A stretch of DNA of 64,000 bases, taken from the NCBI GenBank assembly GCA_022605405.1, contig JABYQQ010000001.1:2542001-2606000 (forward strand). Reading direction: 5' to 3'. This document shows positions 1 through 10,986 of this stretch, in pieces. Position numbers and translations under genes: made by a program. The notes under the pieces were generated by a model, which saw nothing but the letters and a program-made list of their open reading frames with translations, ran no database searches and had not been told where the DNA came from. This DNA is from Earliella scabrosa (Eukaryota; Basidiomycota; Agaricomycetes; Polyporales; Polyporaceae). Position 1 is the stretch's first letter. The number at the start of each line of letters is the position of its first letter.

Positions 1-40
1 ATACTCAGGCCCTCTTGCCATCCGTCTTGCTTTACATATC

Positions 41-175
41 CCTGTTGGCCGCTCCTTTCGTTCATGGAGCCATGGGTCGCCCGCATGGTCCAGGCCTCTC
101 CAAGCATGGACGGAGTCGCATACATCCGAGTTTGGCGACGCTGTCGTTTGGCAAAGTGCGCGAACACTCCCTCAG
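41..175 (+). pseudogene. relic of kinase-like C-terminal exon
   Basis: This stretch aligns by eye with the last exon of the kinase-like genes further right. The family motif (Phe-Met-Glu-Pro, then Arg-Met-Val-Gln) is readable at about 59-95, and the Met-Asp-Glu helix follows at about 106-115 with a lost base. Past that, scattered identity continues to about 175, best against the paralog at 1713-1976. No catalytic exons lie upstream inside the window, and the frame is broken. It is therefore either a decayed paralog or the end of one cut by the window edge. It shows that the array once extended further left. Confidence 0.6.
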
Positions 176-641
176 GCGGTGCAGATATCCCCATGTCAAC
201 GTACACACGTACGTATCAACAATGTATGTTTTATGTTGTCGCATTGGACGTGACCTCGTAGTCACTCGCTACCAGAATCGGGTTTTGCAGTGGGCTAAGA
301 CATGCCAAAATCGAGGCGTCATCGTACCGTGCTGGCGTTCAATATCCCAAGGTGTGGCGCACCCGCCACCCTCCCATGTCTCCATGCCGTCCATGTATGT
401 AGTCCTCTGTATCAGCGCGCATGATGCAGAGGCCGTCGAAGAGGGCTTGTTATGTGTCTTTCAATTCTCTATCACAATCGTCAACAGGGGTCACCCAATT
501 GTCCTACTGTCCACCCGTGGTTGCGACGCGCCTGTCTGAACATGTAGTGGGTGGGCTCTGGCACGTCTTCACGTTTTCTCTCCCGCCTCTTTCCTCCTGC
601 GGCTTGACTTATCCTCCCTCCTCTCTCTGCGGATTCACAGC
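176..641. other. intergenic, 5' leader of the first kinase-like gene
   Basis: No gene is supported here. The last 100 bases before the start at 642 are strongly pyrimidine-rich, as is usual for fungal core promoters and leaders. Confidence 0.4.
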
Positions 642-1976
642 ATGAACGATGAAAATTTGAAGGCAATCCGGGAGGGCGTGCTGACATCAGTCGAGATCTT
701 CTGGCGGGATCGCTATGAGTGGCTCGAGCGTTCGGGATACCGCCTCCGTCCTCGCTATGCTCCGAGCTGGATACCTTCCTGGAAGGGCACAAGTAAGTCA
801 TGGATGTCCTGTGAAGACGGAATATACCCTCTGGTGCGTCTTCCCCCTTGATCCGTATCGCTCTGACCTCGTACTGAATGAGATGTTGTAGACACCGAGA
901 GTCATGGACGCTGTGAGAATCAAGGACGGCGAACTGGTCATCATAAAGCATTACTCGAAATCCTTGCACCCCCATGAGAGCGACATTGCCCTCTATCTGT
1001 CTTCACCCGAGCTCTCCGCCGACCCTCGTAACCATACCTGCCCCATTCTGGAGATACTAGAAGACCCTTACGACCCCGACGAACGACTCATAGTCATGCC
1101 AATGCTCAGAGCGTATGACGACCCAAGGTTCAGGACTGTGGGCGAGGCTGTTGCCTTTTGTCGTCAGACCTTTGAGGTAAAGCTGGTGGCGACGCAATTC
1201 TGACCACTACTGCTCACCATGTTCTCTTGCTTGTAGGGCCTACAGTTCATGCATGAGCATCACGTCGCCCACCGGTCAGTGCATCTCTTGCGCATTTTAA
1301 GAATCCCGCTGACGTGTCATTTAGGGACATCTCGATCCTGAACGTAATGATGGACCCGAAGCCCATCCTCCCGGCGATGTTTCATCCACAATGGACATGG
1401 AGGCAGCTGCGGGATATCACGAAGGATGTGCGCCCTTACTCGAGGACGGCCCGGCCCGTGAAGTACTACTTCATCGACTTCGGCCTGTCACGAAGATACA
1501 GTTCGGATGATGTGAACCCAATGGAGGACCCGATCATAGGCGGCGACAGGACTGTCCCAGAATTCCAGAACGATCCGTACACTCCGCGCAATCCGTTCCA
1601 CACGGACGTGTACTACATGGGCAATTTGATCCGTACTACTTTCCTCCAGGTTCGAGCTCTCCGCCACTGCGACCAACCTCCGTGCATGTGCTGACGATGC
1701 CGATGCTCTTAGAGATACACGAACTTCGCGTTCGTGGCCCCCTTGATCGCGCGCATGGTCCAGGACGCGCCCGAGAGACGCCCGACGATGGACGAGGTCG
1801 TCGCAGAGCTCCACGAGATCGTCAAGAAGCTGTCAGGTCGCAAACTTCGCGAGCGGCTCGTTGCGCGGAAGGACTTGCGCCTCGAGAGTATCCTCAAAGA
1901 CTTGTATCATATGTCCGTTCGTACAGTCCCCTACCTGTTGACCCGCAGCAGCGCCATCCCTACGCCACAGACCTAG
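642..1976 (+). CDS. kinase-like protein A (five exons)
   Basis: Exons 642-833, 892-1176, 1237-1274, 1325-1649 and 1713-1976 join in phase to 367 residues. The catalytic Lys is in the Val-Ile-Ile-Lys strand at the start of exon 2. Exons 3 and 4 meet inside the catalytic loop, giving HRDIS followed by Asn-Val. DFG appears as IDFGLSRRY, the P+1 region as TVPEF, and the helix-F Asp as DVYYMGNLI. These are eukaryotic protein kinase landmarks, so a catalytic kinase fold is very likely. No glycine-rich loop is visible in the N-terminal segment (FWRDRYEWL and onward). Such proteins form large agaricomycete-specific families whose substrates are unknown. It lies tail-to-tail with paralog B. Confidence 0.85.
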
Positions 1977-2144
1977 CCCGCAGTAGTTCGTCTAGCTTAC
2001 TTAGATGGATCGTGGTTCACGTCCGAGTGCTCTCTGTCTGCATCACTGCCATGCAGCTCTTTGAGTATCGTGTGTATAGTACATGCGACGATGCCTAGAT
2101 AGCCCTGCCAAGCAGAAAAAGGACGGAATTCGCGACTGTCACGA

Positions 2145-3520
2145 TCATCGGATGGGGGAGGGAGTAGGAGATGAAGAACAAATGGGCTGACTATGTCTCG
2201 GGCGAGTCGGGGTGGGTAAAGCAGGGTAGTTCTTCCTGACGTATATGATCGTGCGGATGACATGCCGACAGGCCCGGTAAAGTTTGGCCATAAAGAACTC
2301 ATCTCGATAGACAAATCGAGACCTCAGCTGCCACTGCGACAGGGAGGTGCGGATTTCCTCGAAGCGCTCGAACGCCTCCCCAATTGTGGGACGTTCTTCG
2401 GGAGCTGTCTTTGTCATGTCGCTGATGAGGGTCTCGAGGAACCCAAGAGAAGAGCTCTTCTAGGGGAGAATGTGTCAGTGGCGACCCCAAAAGAAGGCAG
2501 TCGTGCCAATCACCTGTACGAAATGTTCTCGCACAAGGTTGCCCAGAGTGTAGATATCTGCATGGAACGGATTGTACAGGCCGGAAGGATCGGCGTACTC
2601 GGGGACGGTCTTGTCGCCTCCTATGCTGATAGCGGAGATATGAGGCTGTCCGGGATTGAACTTGTCAGAAAGCCCGAAGTCGATGTAGTGATACCTAGTC
2701 GGGTGTTCTGTTCGCGTGCGTGACTTGACCTTTCGCTGAAAGTCGTAGCTCCTGCGCCCATGAACCGGGTGTGGAATATCTGAGAGTAATGGCACAGGGT
2801 CCATCATGACGTTCGAGAGTCCAATATCACTGGTGATGCCTTGAGATGTCAGACGTGCCAGTCGAACAGTGCCTAATTCCTCACCAGTGCGCTACGCCGA
2901 CACTATGCATGAACTTGAGGCCCTAGTAGGGCACGAATCATTAGCATCTTATACAATGCATTGATTTACTACGAACCTCAAATAGTTGGCGAAAGAATTC
3001 CATAACTTCACCGACGGTGGAGAACCTGACCGTGTCGATCCGGATCAGGTAGGGCATTACGAGAAAGATGCTGTTCGAGTACAGTGGCGACTGGAGGATC
3101 TCGTAGACAGGGACGGCGTGGTTTTCCGGGCAGTTGGTAAATCGATCGTCATTAAGAAAGCGAGAAACATCCTCCTCAGTATAGTTGTTGGATTTCTCCA
3201 CCCGTTTCAGGGTAACAATTCGACCGTCGGCAGTTCGAACTGCGTCGAGGACGACGGGAAGGCTCTCAAAACGGCATCAGTTCAATGCTCCTAGCTCAGC
3301 ATGCATGACTCACTCTTGCCAGTTCTCCGTCCTCAACTCGGTATGTCTCCTGGCCTGACCCTAGCCATGACGGTACCCAGTCTTCTCGATAGCGAGGACG
3401 AAGCATGTATCCCGCGTCTGCGAGCCATCTCTGATGGTCTCGCCAGAAGTATTCGGTCTTGAAGATGCCACCACGTAGCTTCTTATAGTCGTAAGGATAC
3501 GATGTGTGATCGTCAGTCAT
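2145..3520 (-). CDS. kinase-like protein B, HCD variant
   Basis: Minus-strand exons 3520-3314, 3264-2977, 2922-2885, 2829-2514 and 2459-2145 join in phase to 387 residues. Intron positions match those of paralog A exactly. The catalytic Lys (Val-Thr-Leu-Lys), DFG (YIDFGLSDKF), TVPEY and DIYTLGNLV are present. The codon split between exons 3 and 4 reads TGT, so the catalytic loop is His-Cys-Asp rather than His-Arg-Asp, and Gly-Leu-Ser-Asn follows. The protein is the most diverged member of the left array and has a longer, Ser/Pro-rich C terminus. The start at 3520 is the Met nearest the conserved YFWRDH segment; an upstream in-frame Met exists at 3601. Catalytic activity remains possible because Lys, Asp and DFG are intact. 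Confidence 0.8.
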
Positions 3521-4135
3521 AGGGAACGGGCAGAAAGGAGAGGGGATACGTAGTAGCATCCTGGCACAGTGATATGTGCTGCATATGTTCAATTTGCTCA
3601 CCTGGGTGGAGTGTGGATGGTCCTCTGCTGTCAGACACCATCATTCCGTGCCAGCACTGAGACGGCCGCGGGGAGTCGGGGGCGAGTACAGCGCCGTTTG
3701 GGCGCGGACTTACAACGTATTGACAACCTGGCCCGCGTGCGTGTGTTCTATCTTAAAGCGCAGGGACAGGACTTGGTAGCATGCATGCATAGCAGTATCG
3801 TCCGGACAGTGCGCTGTAGGTCGTCTGGACGAGGATGAGATAGTGTTAGCTGCAGTGCATGCTTGGCCCCAGCAGTATTGCTGGCGTCTATGTGATTGTT
3901 ATGACGTTGATGTTTCCCACGGTCCCTCTTGCGCGTCGGACTGGTCGGACTGCTGCAGTTGTCTCAGTTCTGCTTGTTGTTCTCGACGGCGACGTGGACG
4001 AAGAATGGAGGCCCTCAACGACTTCCTACAACTGCCTGCGCGGGCCATCCCCATGCTAAACACTCTACGCCCTCATTTCCCGACTGTTTACATCTCCACT
4101 GGCCCTGCGCCGTTTTGTTGTCTCTCACTACTAGG
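3521..4135. other. divergent intergenic region between paralogs B and C
   Basis: No gene is supported. This is the shared upstream region of B (minus) and C (plus). Short open frames here have no splice-consistent extension. Confidence 0.4.
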
Positions 4136-5473
4136 ATGTCAGATCAAGTAGCCATAGCACACCGGCAAGCGGGAATGCTCACAACAGGCGAGCTTTTCTG
4201 GAGAGATCGCTATGACTGGCTTCAACGCTCGGGCTACATGCTACGTGATCGCTACGCTCCCAACTGGATACCTTCCTGGACGAGTACAGGGAAGCCGAGG
4301 TGGCGGTGTGAAGATGGGATTAACCTACTGGTTCGTATTGCTTTCTCCACGAGTTCCAGTATGCTGAAGTTCATGCTAGACTACGAGGGTCATTGATGCC
4401 GTTAGGACTAAGGATGGCGAAACGGTCGCCATCAAGCACTACTCCGCGTCGACACATCCTCACGAGAGTGGCATAGCACTCTACCTGTCGTCACCTCTCC
4501 TATCCACCGACTCTCGCAATCATTGTTGCCCCATCCTTGAGGTCCTGCAGGACCCTCTTGACCCTGATCAGCAGCTCATCGTCATGCCCCTCTTGCGCGT
4601 CTACAACGATCCCAAGTTTGCAACGGTCGGCGAGGCTGTCGAGTTCTTTCGGCAGGCGTTCGAGGTATGCTTCATCCAAGTCACAAACTTCGCCACACGT
4701 TCAAGTCTCACCATATTGTCGTTAGGGCTTGCAATTCATGCACGAATCTCACGTTGCCCACCGGTGAGTTGAGTACTGATGCCACTGTATACGTGATCTA
4801 ACCCCTCGTCCAGCGACATCTCAAAGTTGAACGTGATGATGGATCCGAAGCCCATTCTCCCCGAGCTGTACCATCCGCAGCAACCTTGGAGAATGCGTCA
4901 TGCTGTGAAAGATGTGCGCCCGTACACGCGAACTGCACACCCCGTGCGTTACTACTACACCGACTTTGGTCTGTCGCGGCGATACGACCCCAACGATACC
5001 AACCCATCAGAAGTCCCAATACTGGGTGGTGACAAGACCGTCCCCGAGTTTCAGGATGATCCTCATTCACCCCGCAACCCGTTCCACACCGACGTCTACT
5101 ACTTAGGCAACCTCATACGATGCGATTTCATTCAGGTGCGGTGTCGGTCCTTTTCTCACTTCCGTAATGCACTGATAGTTTCGCCTTGCAGACGTACACG
5201 AACTTCACGTTCATGGATCCTCTGATCACGCGCATGGTCCAGGACGCGCCCGAGAAACGGCCCACCATGAGCGAGGTCGTCGCCGAGTTCAGCAAGATCA
5301 TGAAGAATCTCACGTTCCTTAAGACTCGTCAGCGTCTTGTCAAGCGGACGGACTCTCGCTTCATGAATCTGCTGAAGAACGTGCACTACCTCCCCATGCA
5401 TGCGATTCCTAATCTCCTCATCTGTCGTCCTTCGATCGCTACTCCCAAGGACTACTCCGTGCCTATATTGTAG
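4136..5473 (+). CDS. kinase-like protein C (five exons)
   Basis: Exons 4136-4330, 4380-4664, 4726-4763, 4814-5135 and 5192-5473 join in phase to 373 residues. Visible motifs are Val-Ala-Ile-Lys in exon 2, HRDISKLNV across the exon 3/4 junction, a DFGLSRRY stretch, KTVPEF and DVYYLGNLI, then RPTMSEVVAEF near the end. It is closely related to paralogs E and F: the C-terminal exon and the 3' flank (to about 5620) share recognisable blocks with the flanks of E and F. The ATG at 4136 immediately precedes the conserved GELFWRDRYDWL segment. It is a predicted cytosolic kinase-fold protein of unknown substrate, with no signal peptide or membrane segment. Confidence 0.85.
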
Positions 5474-6540
5474 ATCTCGAGTCTATCGGTCAGCACACCA
5501 GCTCACGCGCTATCGTTGGACCTTGCGACTACTTTCCCATAACCTGCCACCGTTGCAATACGCGTACGTTGCCTCCGTGTTGTCCCTTGTTGTTGTGCGC
5601 ATTGTTGTAGGTCGTCTAGCCTAAAGTGGACCAGTTGTACCATTCACGCGCACGAAATAGCAGGTCACAACTATTACTGCATGCATCGTCATATGGAAGC
5701 CGACTGAGTCCTTTGTACTCGAGATGGCAGCTGTGAATTTGTGGCTCTCGCATGTCCGGGGGGGCACATCGTGTCAGAAGCGAGCGGCCCGAACTCACAT
5801 AGATTCACATTCGCCGACATCGACACTGCATTGCAACAAGTGGATAAGTACCTGACTAGGAGGCGCAGAGGTTCTCGACACAGACACCGGGGGGTATGTA
5901 CTTATCCCGGGCATAGTTGATGCCTTGACAGATCTTCATCGCTTCTACTGCCAGTCTGCAACGACAGCTGGACGCAGATCGGACTCCACATGGGCAACGT
6001 TGTGCGGCCGAGCGGTTATACATTGTCACTCATGCGTCCTGGGCCTCACGATCAGTGTCGGACAATTGATGCGCGTTAAGTAAGTGACAGAAGGTTGTGC
6101 AACGGGGGCTAAGCCGCCTTCAGTAGACGGGGTCTGGATGTGCGACAAGCGTAGAACGGCAGTGGTTTCCTAATCCGTTTGTGGGCGTACGTGGGAACCG
6201 CCTATCCGGTGGGTCGGAGCCGCTGTTGTCCGGCCAGCCCCGGCCGGCGCTGGAGTTTCCAACGTCCACTCCAGGAATTGGCTGAACTGTAAAACACGTC
6301 CGGGTCAAGAATGCCCAGTTGCTATGACACGGTGCACCCTTGTTGCGGCTACAGCAGTCTGTACACTGAACAATTGCTGCAATCACCGGCCGCCGGCGAA
6401 GCCCCACGCAAGGCTGTGGTTATGCAAATGGCGCAGATTGAAGTCACACTTGCAGAAAGCAATTATGACTCGTGACTCGCGACTTACAGACTTCTCGTCG
6501 AACGCCTATGAAGCAAACAATAAATATGATTAGAGAGCAA
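5474..6540. other. intergenic
   Basis: No gene is supported. The first 150 bases resemble the 3' flanks of paralogs E and F; the rest shows no coding pattern that I can extend. Confidence 0.4.
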
Positions 6541-7552
6541 CTATAGAGTAGACATGGAGAGTGAGCGTGGGGGAACCAGTGGGGCGCAAGAGTCAGTATC
6601 ACTTTCAAAGTCGGTCATCTGGCTAGTAACATCGGGCGCCCGCATCGTCGACATCTCAATGTTGACGGCCTCGGCAGCACTAATGATGCCCTCTAGGTCA
6701 CTCTCACTGATGTTTTTGAGTCGCACTATGCGCGTGAAGTCATTCAGTGCTGGCCAAGGGATACAATGCGAGCGACTTACTAGAAATTCCAACGTCTTGA
6801 GCAGGGTCGCCGGAAGGAGTGACAGCTTCGTACATCATCTGCCCATGCCCGGAGAATTGTTGGGGAGTACTTCGTCCAGAGTATACAGCTATATGAATGT
6901 GATCAGTCGCAGAGATGGGGAATAGGGGAGAAACGTACAAATGTCACTGTCATCAAGCGAACGGGGTCGTTGAATCCGAGCGTTAAGATGGGATGTGCGA
7001 GCAAGGGTAGATGAGATCTAAGACTAGCCTTAGCACACTTGCACAATAGTCAAGGGACGTGAAGAACTGGGCTGCATACGCACAGTAACTTGGGATTTTA
7101 AGTCACGCGCTGATTGCTTCCACCGTTGACAGGCTTTCCAACTCAACCCATCTGGAGCTTGGGTCAATGTTTGAAAATCAGATACGATCCTGGTTCCATG
7201 TCATGTACATCAGGTACGCTTGACTCCTCAAAGAGGCCATCACCACTCACATGAGATTTCTCGTACTTAGATGCTGAGCTTCGGGATAATCGGGACCGAA
7301 ATCCACCGTTTCCTGTAGGATTCTCTCCGCTTCAGATTGATACAGTTGACCCTTCTTGAGATGGTAGCTCGGCATGCGCCTCCTAATCAACCACGGGAGC
7401 CGGAGAACACTTTCATCTCTGTTCAACGCACGACTCGTGGAGGCTGGTAGAGCCTAGTCAACACATGCAACGTCAACGGGATGCCTGAAGTGTATAGCGC
7501 AGCTGATACTTACACTCGCTGCCTTAGGCATTGAGTTGACTGGGCCAGACAT
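6541..7552 (-). CDS. hypothetical protein, six exons
   Basis: A model reading 7552-7514, 7453-7251, 7189-7084, 7017-6939, 6888-6781 and 6725-6541 keeps phase through every junction. All donors are GTRNGT-like and all acceptors are YAG or AAG. It gives 239 residues ending at a TAG. Such phase agreement over five introns is unlikely by chance, so I call it a gene. The product is polar and Ser-rich with no signal peptide or membrane segment. A mid-protein stretch reads LSWKACQRWKQSARDLK, and the acidic C-terminal part includes DFESDTDS. I recognise no domain. It lies between kinase-like paralogs C and D, in opposite orientation. Exon boundaries are hand-made and need transcript support. Confidence 0.5.
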
Positions 7553-8061
7553 CTTCAAACGCGGATTCAATTCGTGGGGAGGTGATAGATGCGCGGTACG
7601 ACGAGATGAGGGTCCAGTTGCGCGGGGTTATAGAAGGGTCCGCGTCCTGCCCGTGGATAGACGTAAATATGGCGGGCGCGGCAGGGCTCGGACTGTGCTG
7701 ACACAAAGATTCCCAGCCTGAGAGATAAATCGCATCGTGTCTAGCCTAGCGTGAGGCATCGTCAGCGCCCCGGAAAGCCTGAAGAGATAAGGGCGATGAA
7801 GATGGATGCGTTCCGACAACGTCGTCTAGAGCGTGAGATGCAGCGAGGGTCAGCCGGACCCAAAGTTGGCATGAAGGTACAAGGAGGAAGATAGACGCGT
7901 AGTGGTGGTTGTGGCAGGACGTGGGAGAACGCGCTGCTATTGTGCCAACACGTGTGGTACAGCCGAAGAGGCGCCCAGGATGGACACTTGGTTCATGCCT
8001 TGTCGCATTCGACCCTGCCCCTCGTTCACCTCCCCATCCTCCTCTCGTACTCTCTCTGGGG
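7553..8061. other. divergent intergenic region
   Basis: Shared upstream region of the minus-strand hypothetical gene and kinase-like paralog D. A short minus-strand open frame (7524-7706) runs into the start of the hypothetical gene but has no independent support. Confidence 0.35.
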
Positions 8062-9379
8062 ATGGCATCCTCCGACTCCGCTGCAATAGCGGCGGGCCTG
8101 CTCTCAGACCTCGAGGTATTCTGGCGCGACCGCTACGATTGGCTATTGAGTGTTGGCTACCGGTTACGACCCCGCTATTCACCCGACTGGACTCCGTCAT
8201 GGAAGAAGAATAACAAGTCTCGCCTTGACTGTGAGGATGGTGTCAGGCCCCAGGTTGGAGTTGCGTTCGTTGCTCCTCTGTGTGATACTCATCACGCCTC
8301 CCCAGACAACGAAGGTTATGGACGCTGTTCGAGTCAACGATGACACCATCGTCATGATTAAGCGTATCTCGAAGTCCCAACATCCACTGGAGAGTGAGAT
8401 AGGTTTACATCTGTCCTCTCCCGAGTTGTCTTCAGATCCACGCAATCATTGTGGCCGTATCCTGGACGTCCTCGCGGACCCATACGACAAGGATATTCAA
8501 TTGATCGTCATGCCTCTCTTGCGAGCGCATTATGATCCCAAGCTGGAGACGGTCGGAGAAGCTGTCGAGTTGTTTCGTCAGATGTTTGAGGTATGTTGCG
8601 GCACTCTTCAAATGTTGCGTTCCCGTTCTGATTGTCATGATCTGATCCAGTGTCTCCAATTCATGCACGAGCATCGTGTTGCCCATCGGTATGACTCGTT
8701 CTGACCTCAGTCGTGACGCTGCTGACGTTCTCATCTAGTGACATATCGAAATTGAATGTGATGATGGATGCGCGGCCGATCCTGCCGGACCTGTATCACC
8801 CTCAGTCACCAAGAATGTCGCGGGACTTCAAACGGTTCGTGAAGCCTCGCTCCAGGACGGCTCATCCGGTTCATTATTATCTCATCGACTTCGGCCTGTC
8901 ACGACGATACAATCCAGAAGAGACCAATCCACTGGAGGTGCCGATCGTGGGCGCTGACAAGACTGTCCCGGAGTTCCAAGAGGATCCGGTCACACCTCGC
9001 AACCCCTTCCCTACGGACGTCTACTACATGGGCAACTTCGTGCGGCAGTACTTTTTGGAGGTTCGTCGAGTAATGTCCGTGTCTATTCACCCTTCGCTCA
9101 CTCACCGCACCCTAGGAATACTCGAATCTCGCCTTCATGGATGGTCTGATTGCACAAATGGTGCAGGACGAGCCAAGCAAGCGTCCAACAATGGACGAGG
9201 TCGTCACGTCGTTCAAGAACATTGTTTCGAGTCTATCAGGTTGTCAGCTTCGTGAACGGCTGGTGGATCGGCGCGATAGCCGTGCGGTGAACTTCTTTAA
9301 GAACGTTCACCACCTATCCTCTCGTACAGTGCCCTTCTGGATAGCCCGCCGTTCTCCCCTCCCTAGCCCCAAAGCATAG
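8062..9379 (+). CDS. kinase-like protein D (five exons)
   Basis: Exons 8062-8253, 8306-8590, 8651-8688, 8739-9060 and 9116-9379 join in phase to 366 residues. Exon 2 carries Val-Met-Ile-Lys. The exon 3/4 junction creates HRDISKLNV. LIDFGLSRRY, KTVPEF and DVYYMGNFV follow, then RPTMDEVVTSF. Exon 3 begins with Cys where the paralogs have Gly. Exon sizes match the other members almost exactly (285 for exon 2, 38 for exon 3), which supports descent by tandem duplication after the introns were fixed. Its substrate and role are unknown. The chosen ATG lies 42 bases before the conserved EVFWRDRYDWL segment. Confidence 0.85.
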
Positions 9380-10986
9380 TTCTCGCATGCTTCGCATGCG
9401 CTCCCTCTCTCCTCACTCCAGTTGTCATCGATATCCACTCTCTACGTGTCGCAATGTTGTCTATTGCCTGCTCGTTCTCGCCCAGTTCTCCACGCTTGCA
9501 TTGCTAGTCTTTACTACCTCAACGTACATGTGCTAACGCTCGTACTACCATATGGACCATCGTACTGGAGTCATGCCATACAATTGGTCCCCGTCCGTTG
9601 TGCAGCCAGAGTTCACTCGAGAGGCCTGTTGTCCCTCAGGCTCCCGCATTCAGCGTGAAAAATTTATTCGGCCGAGGTAGTAAAGAGTCGGGTGCCTAGG
9701 GAGCAAGTCGAAGTTGGAAGGGCCACTGCTCTGGACTGATGATCGGATGTCTGGTTCTGGTCGCTGCAGGAGTTTCTCAGTTCTGGCATGGCTAGTCTCA
9801 GGCTCCGTTGAGGTGGTACTCAGCCGCCAGTAAGGAATTTGGTGTGGAGGAATCACAACCCAGAATGTGAAGCCTTGAAGGACATCGGCGGCTAAATGTG
9901 ACTTGTTGAGAAGTAGGCCATGTCTGGCAGGATACGATTGATGAGTGGGGGTATATTCAATGTTCATAAGAAAACTCACCATACTATACACTGTAATCTA
10001 TGTACGGATGTGCATTTCATAGATATAACAGAATGTTACTTAGTTAACAGTAAATATTTGGCTGAGTTGTATCCAAAAGGTCTTCAAAGCAGTCCCATTG
10101 AACAGAGCTGATTTTTCTGATTTCAATGGTATATAATACTTCATTGATTGATTAGAAACTGACAGAGATATACATTCAAGTCAATACTTATAACTCTGCT
10201 TGCCGGATTTGGCAGAGTAGGCGCCCACCGAGCGCCCATGAGATACAAAAACAGCCCATCCTTCCCGATTTGGGCAATTGTATTTAGACTTTAACACATA
10301 CAGTTTTGATTGAAAACATATAGTGATATATATCATTTGGTTTGCATAATTTATGGCTACAATCTGAGATTGTCAAAAGTCATGTGACCAGGAACTGTGG
10401 AGCACCATCGGCCGAAAATCCGAAGTTTTGCCAGCCTTGCTTCAACCAAGGCTGGCAAAACATCGGATTTTCGGCCGTTTGGGCGCTTATTTTGCGTTTA
10501 TAGGGTATACGAGCCCAGTTATAGCTTCAATTACTATGTAGCTACTAATAGTGTGCAATGCATAGAACAAAAACAAAGCCAGCCATGGTGGCAGTGCGGT
10601 GGGCGTCTAACAGGGTCCCGCGCGGCTCAGCCAACCCCAGTCTAGGGTTGGCTCAGTAAGAAACTTTGTTATGAGTGTTTATGTCAGCGCTTACTCTGCT
10701 CTTACTCTGGGTAATCGGAGATCGAATATTATTCCCACGGGCACAACTTTCCGTCACGCGTTTTGGCGGAGAACGTCGCCCTTAAAGGACGATTTCTTCG
10801 ATTCTCTCATCAATCGTAACGTCACAGTGAACGTGGGCCCAATTGTTTGTCGCTTACCGCCCTAGTTCGCGCTTCGACCTGCACCTTGGTGCCCTATCCC
10901 TCAGCGCATGCTGTCGACACATCCTCTCCCCGTCTTTCCCTGTCTGTTTTCGCCTGTCTGGCTCTCCTGTTCCGATAACTTGCAGC
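9380..10986. other. intergenic with AT-rich island
   Basis: No gene is supported. From about 9940 to 10560 the base composition drops well below that of the surrounding sequence, with many A/T runs, unlike any neighbour. Within it lies the long inverted repeat annotated separately. A second, shorter inverted repeat (nine-base arms at 10629-10637 and 10645-10653) follows. The composition change and palindromes fit a decayed mobile element, but I see no transposase fragment. Confidence 0.45.
10409..10477. repeat. 31-bp inverted repeat, hairpin
   Basis: The left arm 10409-10439 and right arm 10447-10477 are reverse complements over 31 bases with a single mismatch, separated by a 7-base loop. 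Each arm begins or ends with CGGCCG and contains a GC-rich block next to a run of four A or T. No coding frame crosses it in a sensible way. It could be the core of a miniature inverted-repeat element or a strong transcript hairpin. Confidence 0.85.

Noticed and set aside
15..539. 174-codon plus-strand open frame at the left edge
   Set aside because: It runs through the kinase relic in a different frame from the family motif and has no motif or splice support.
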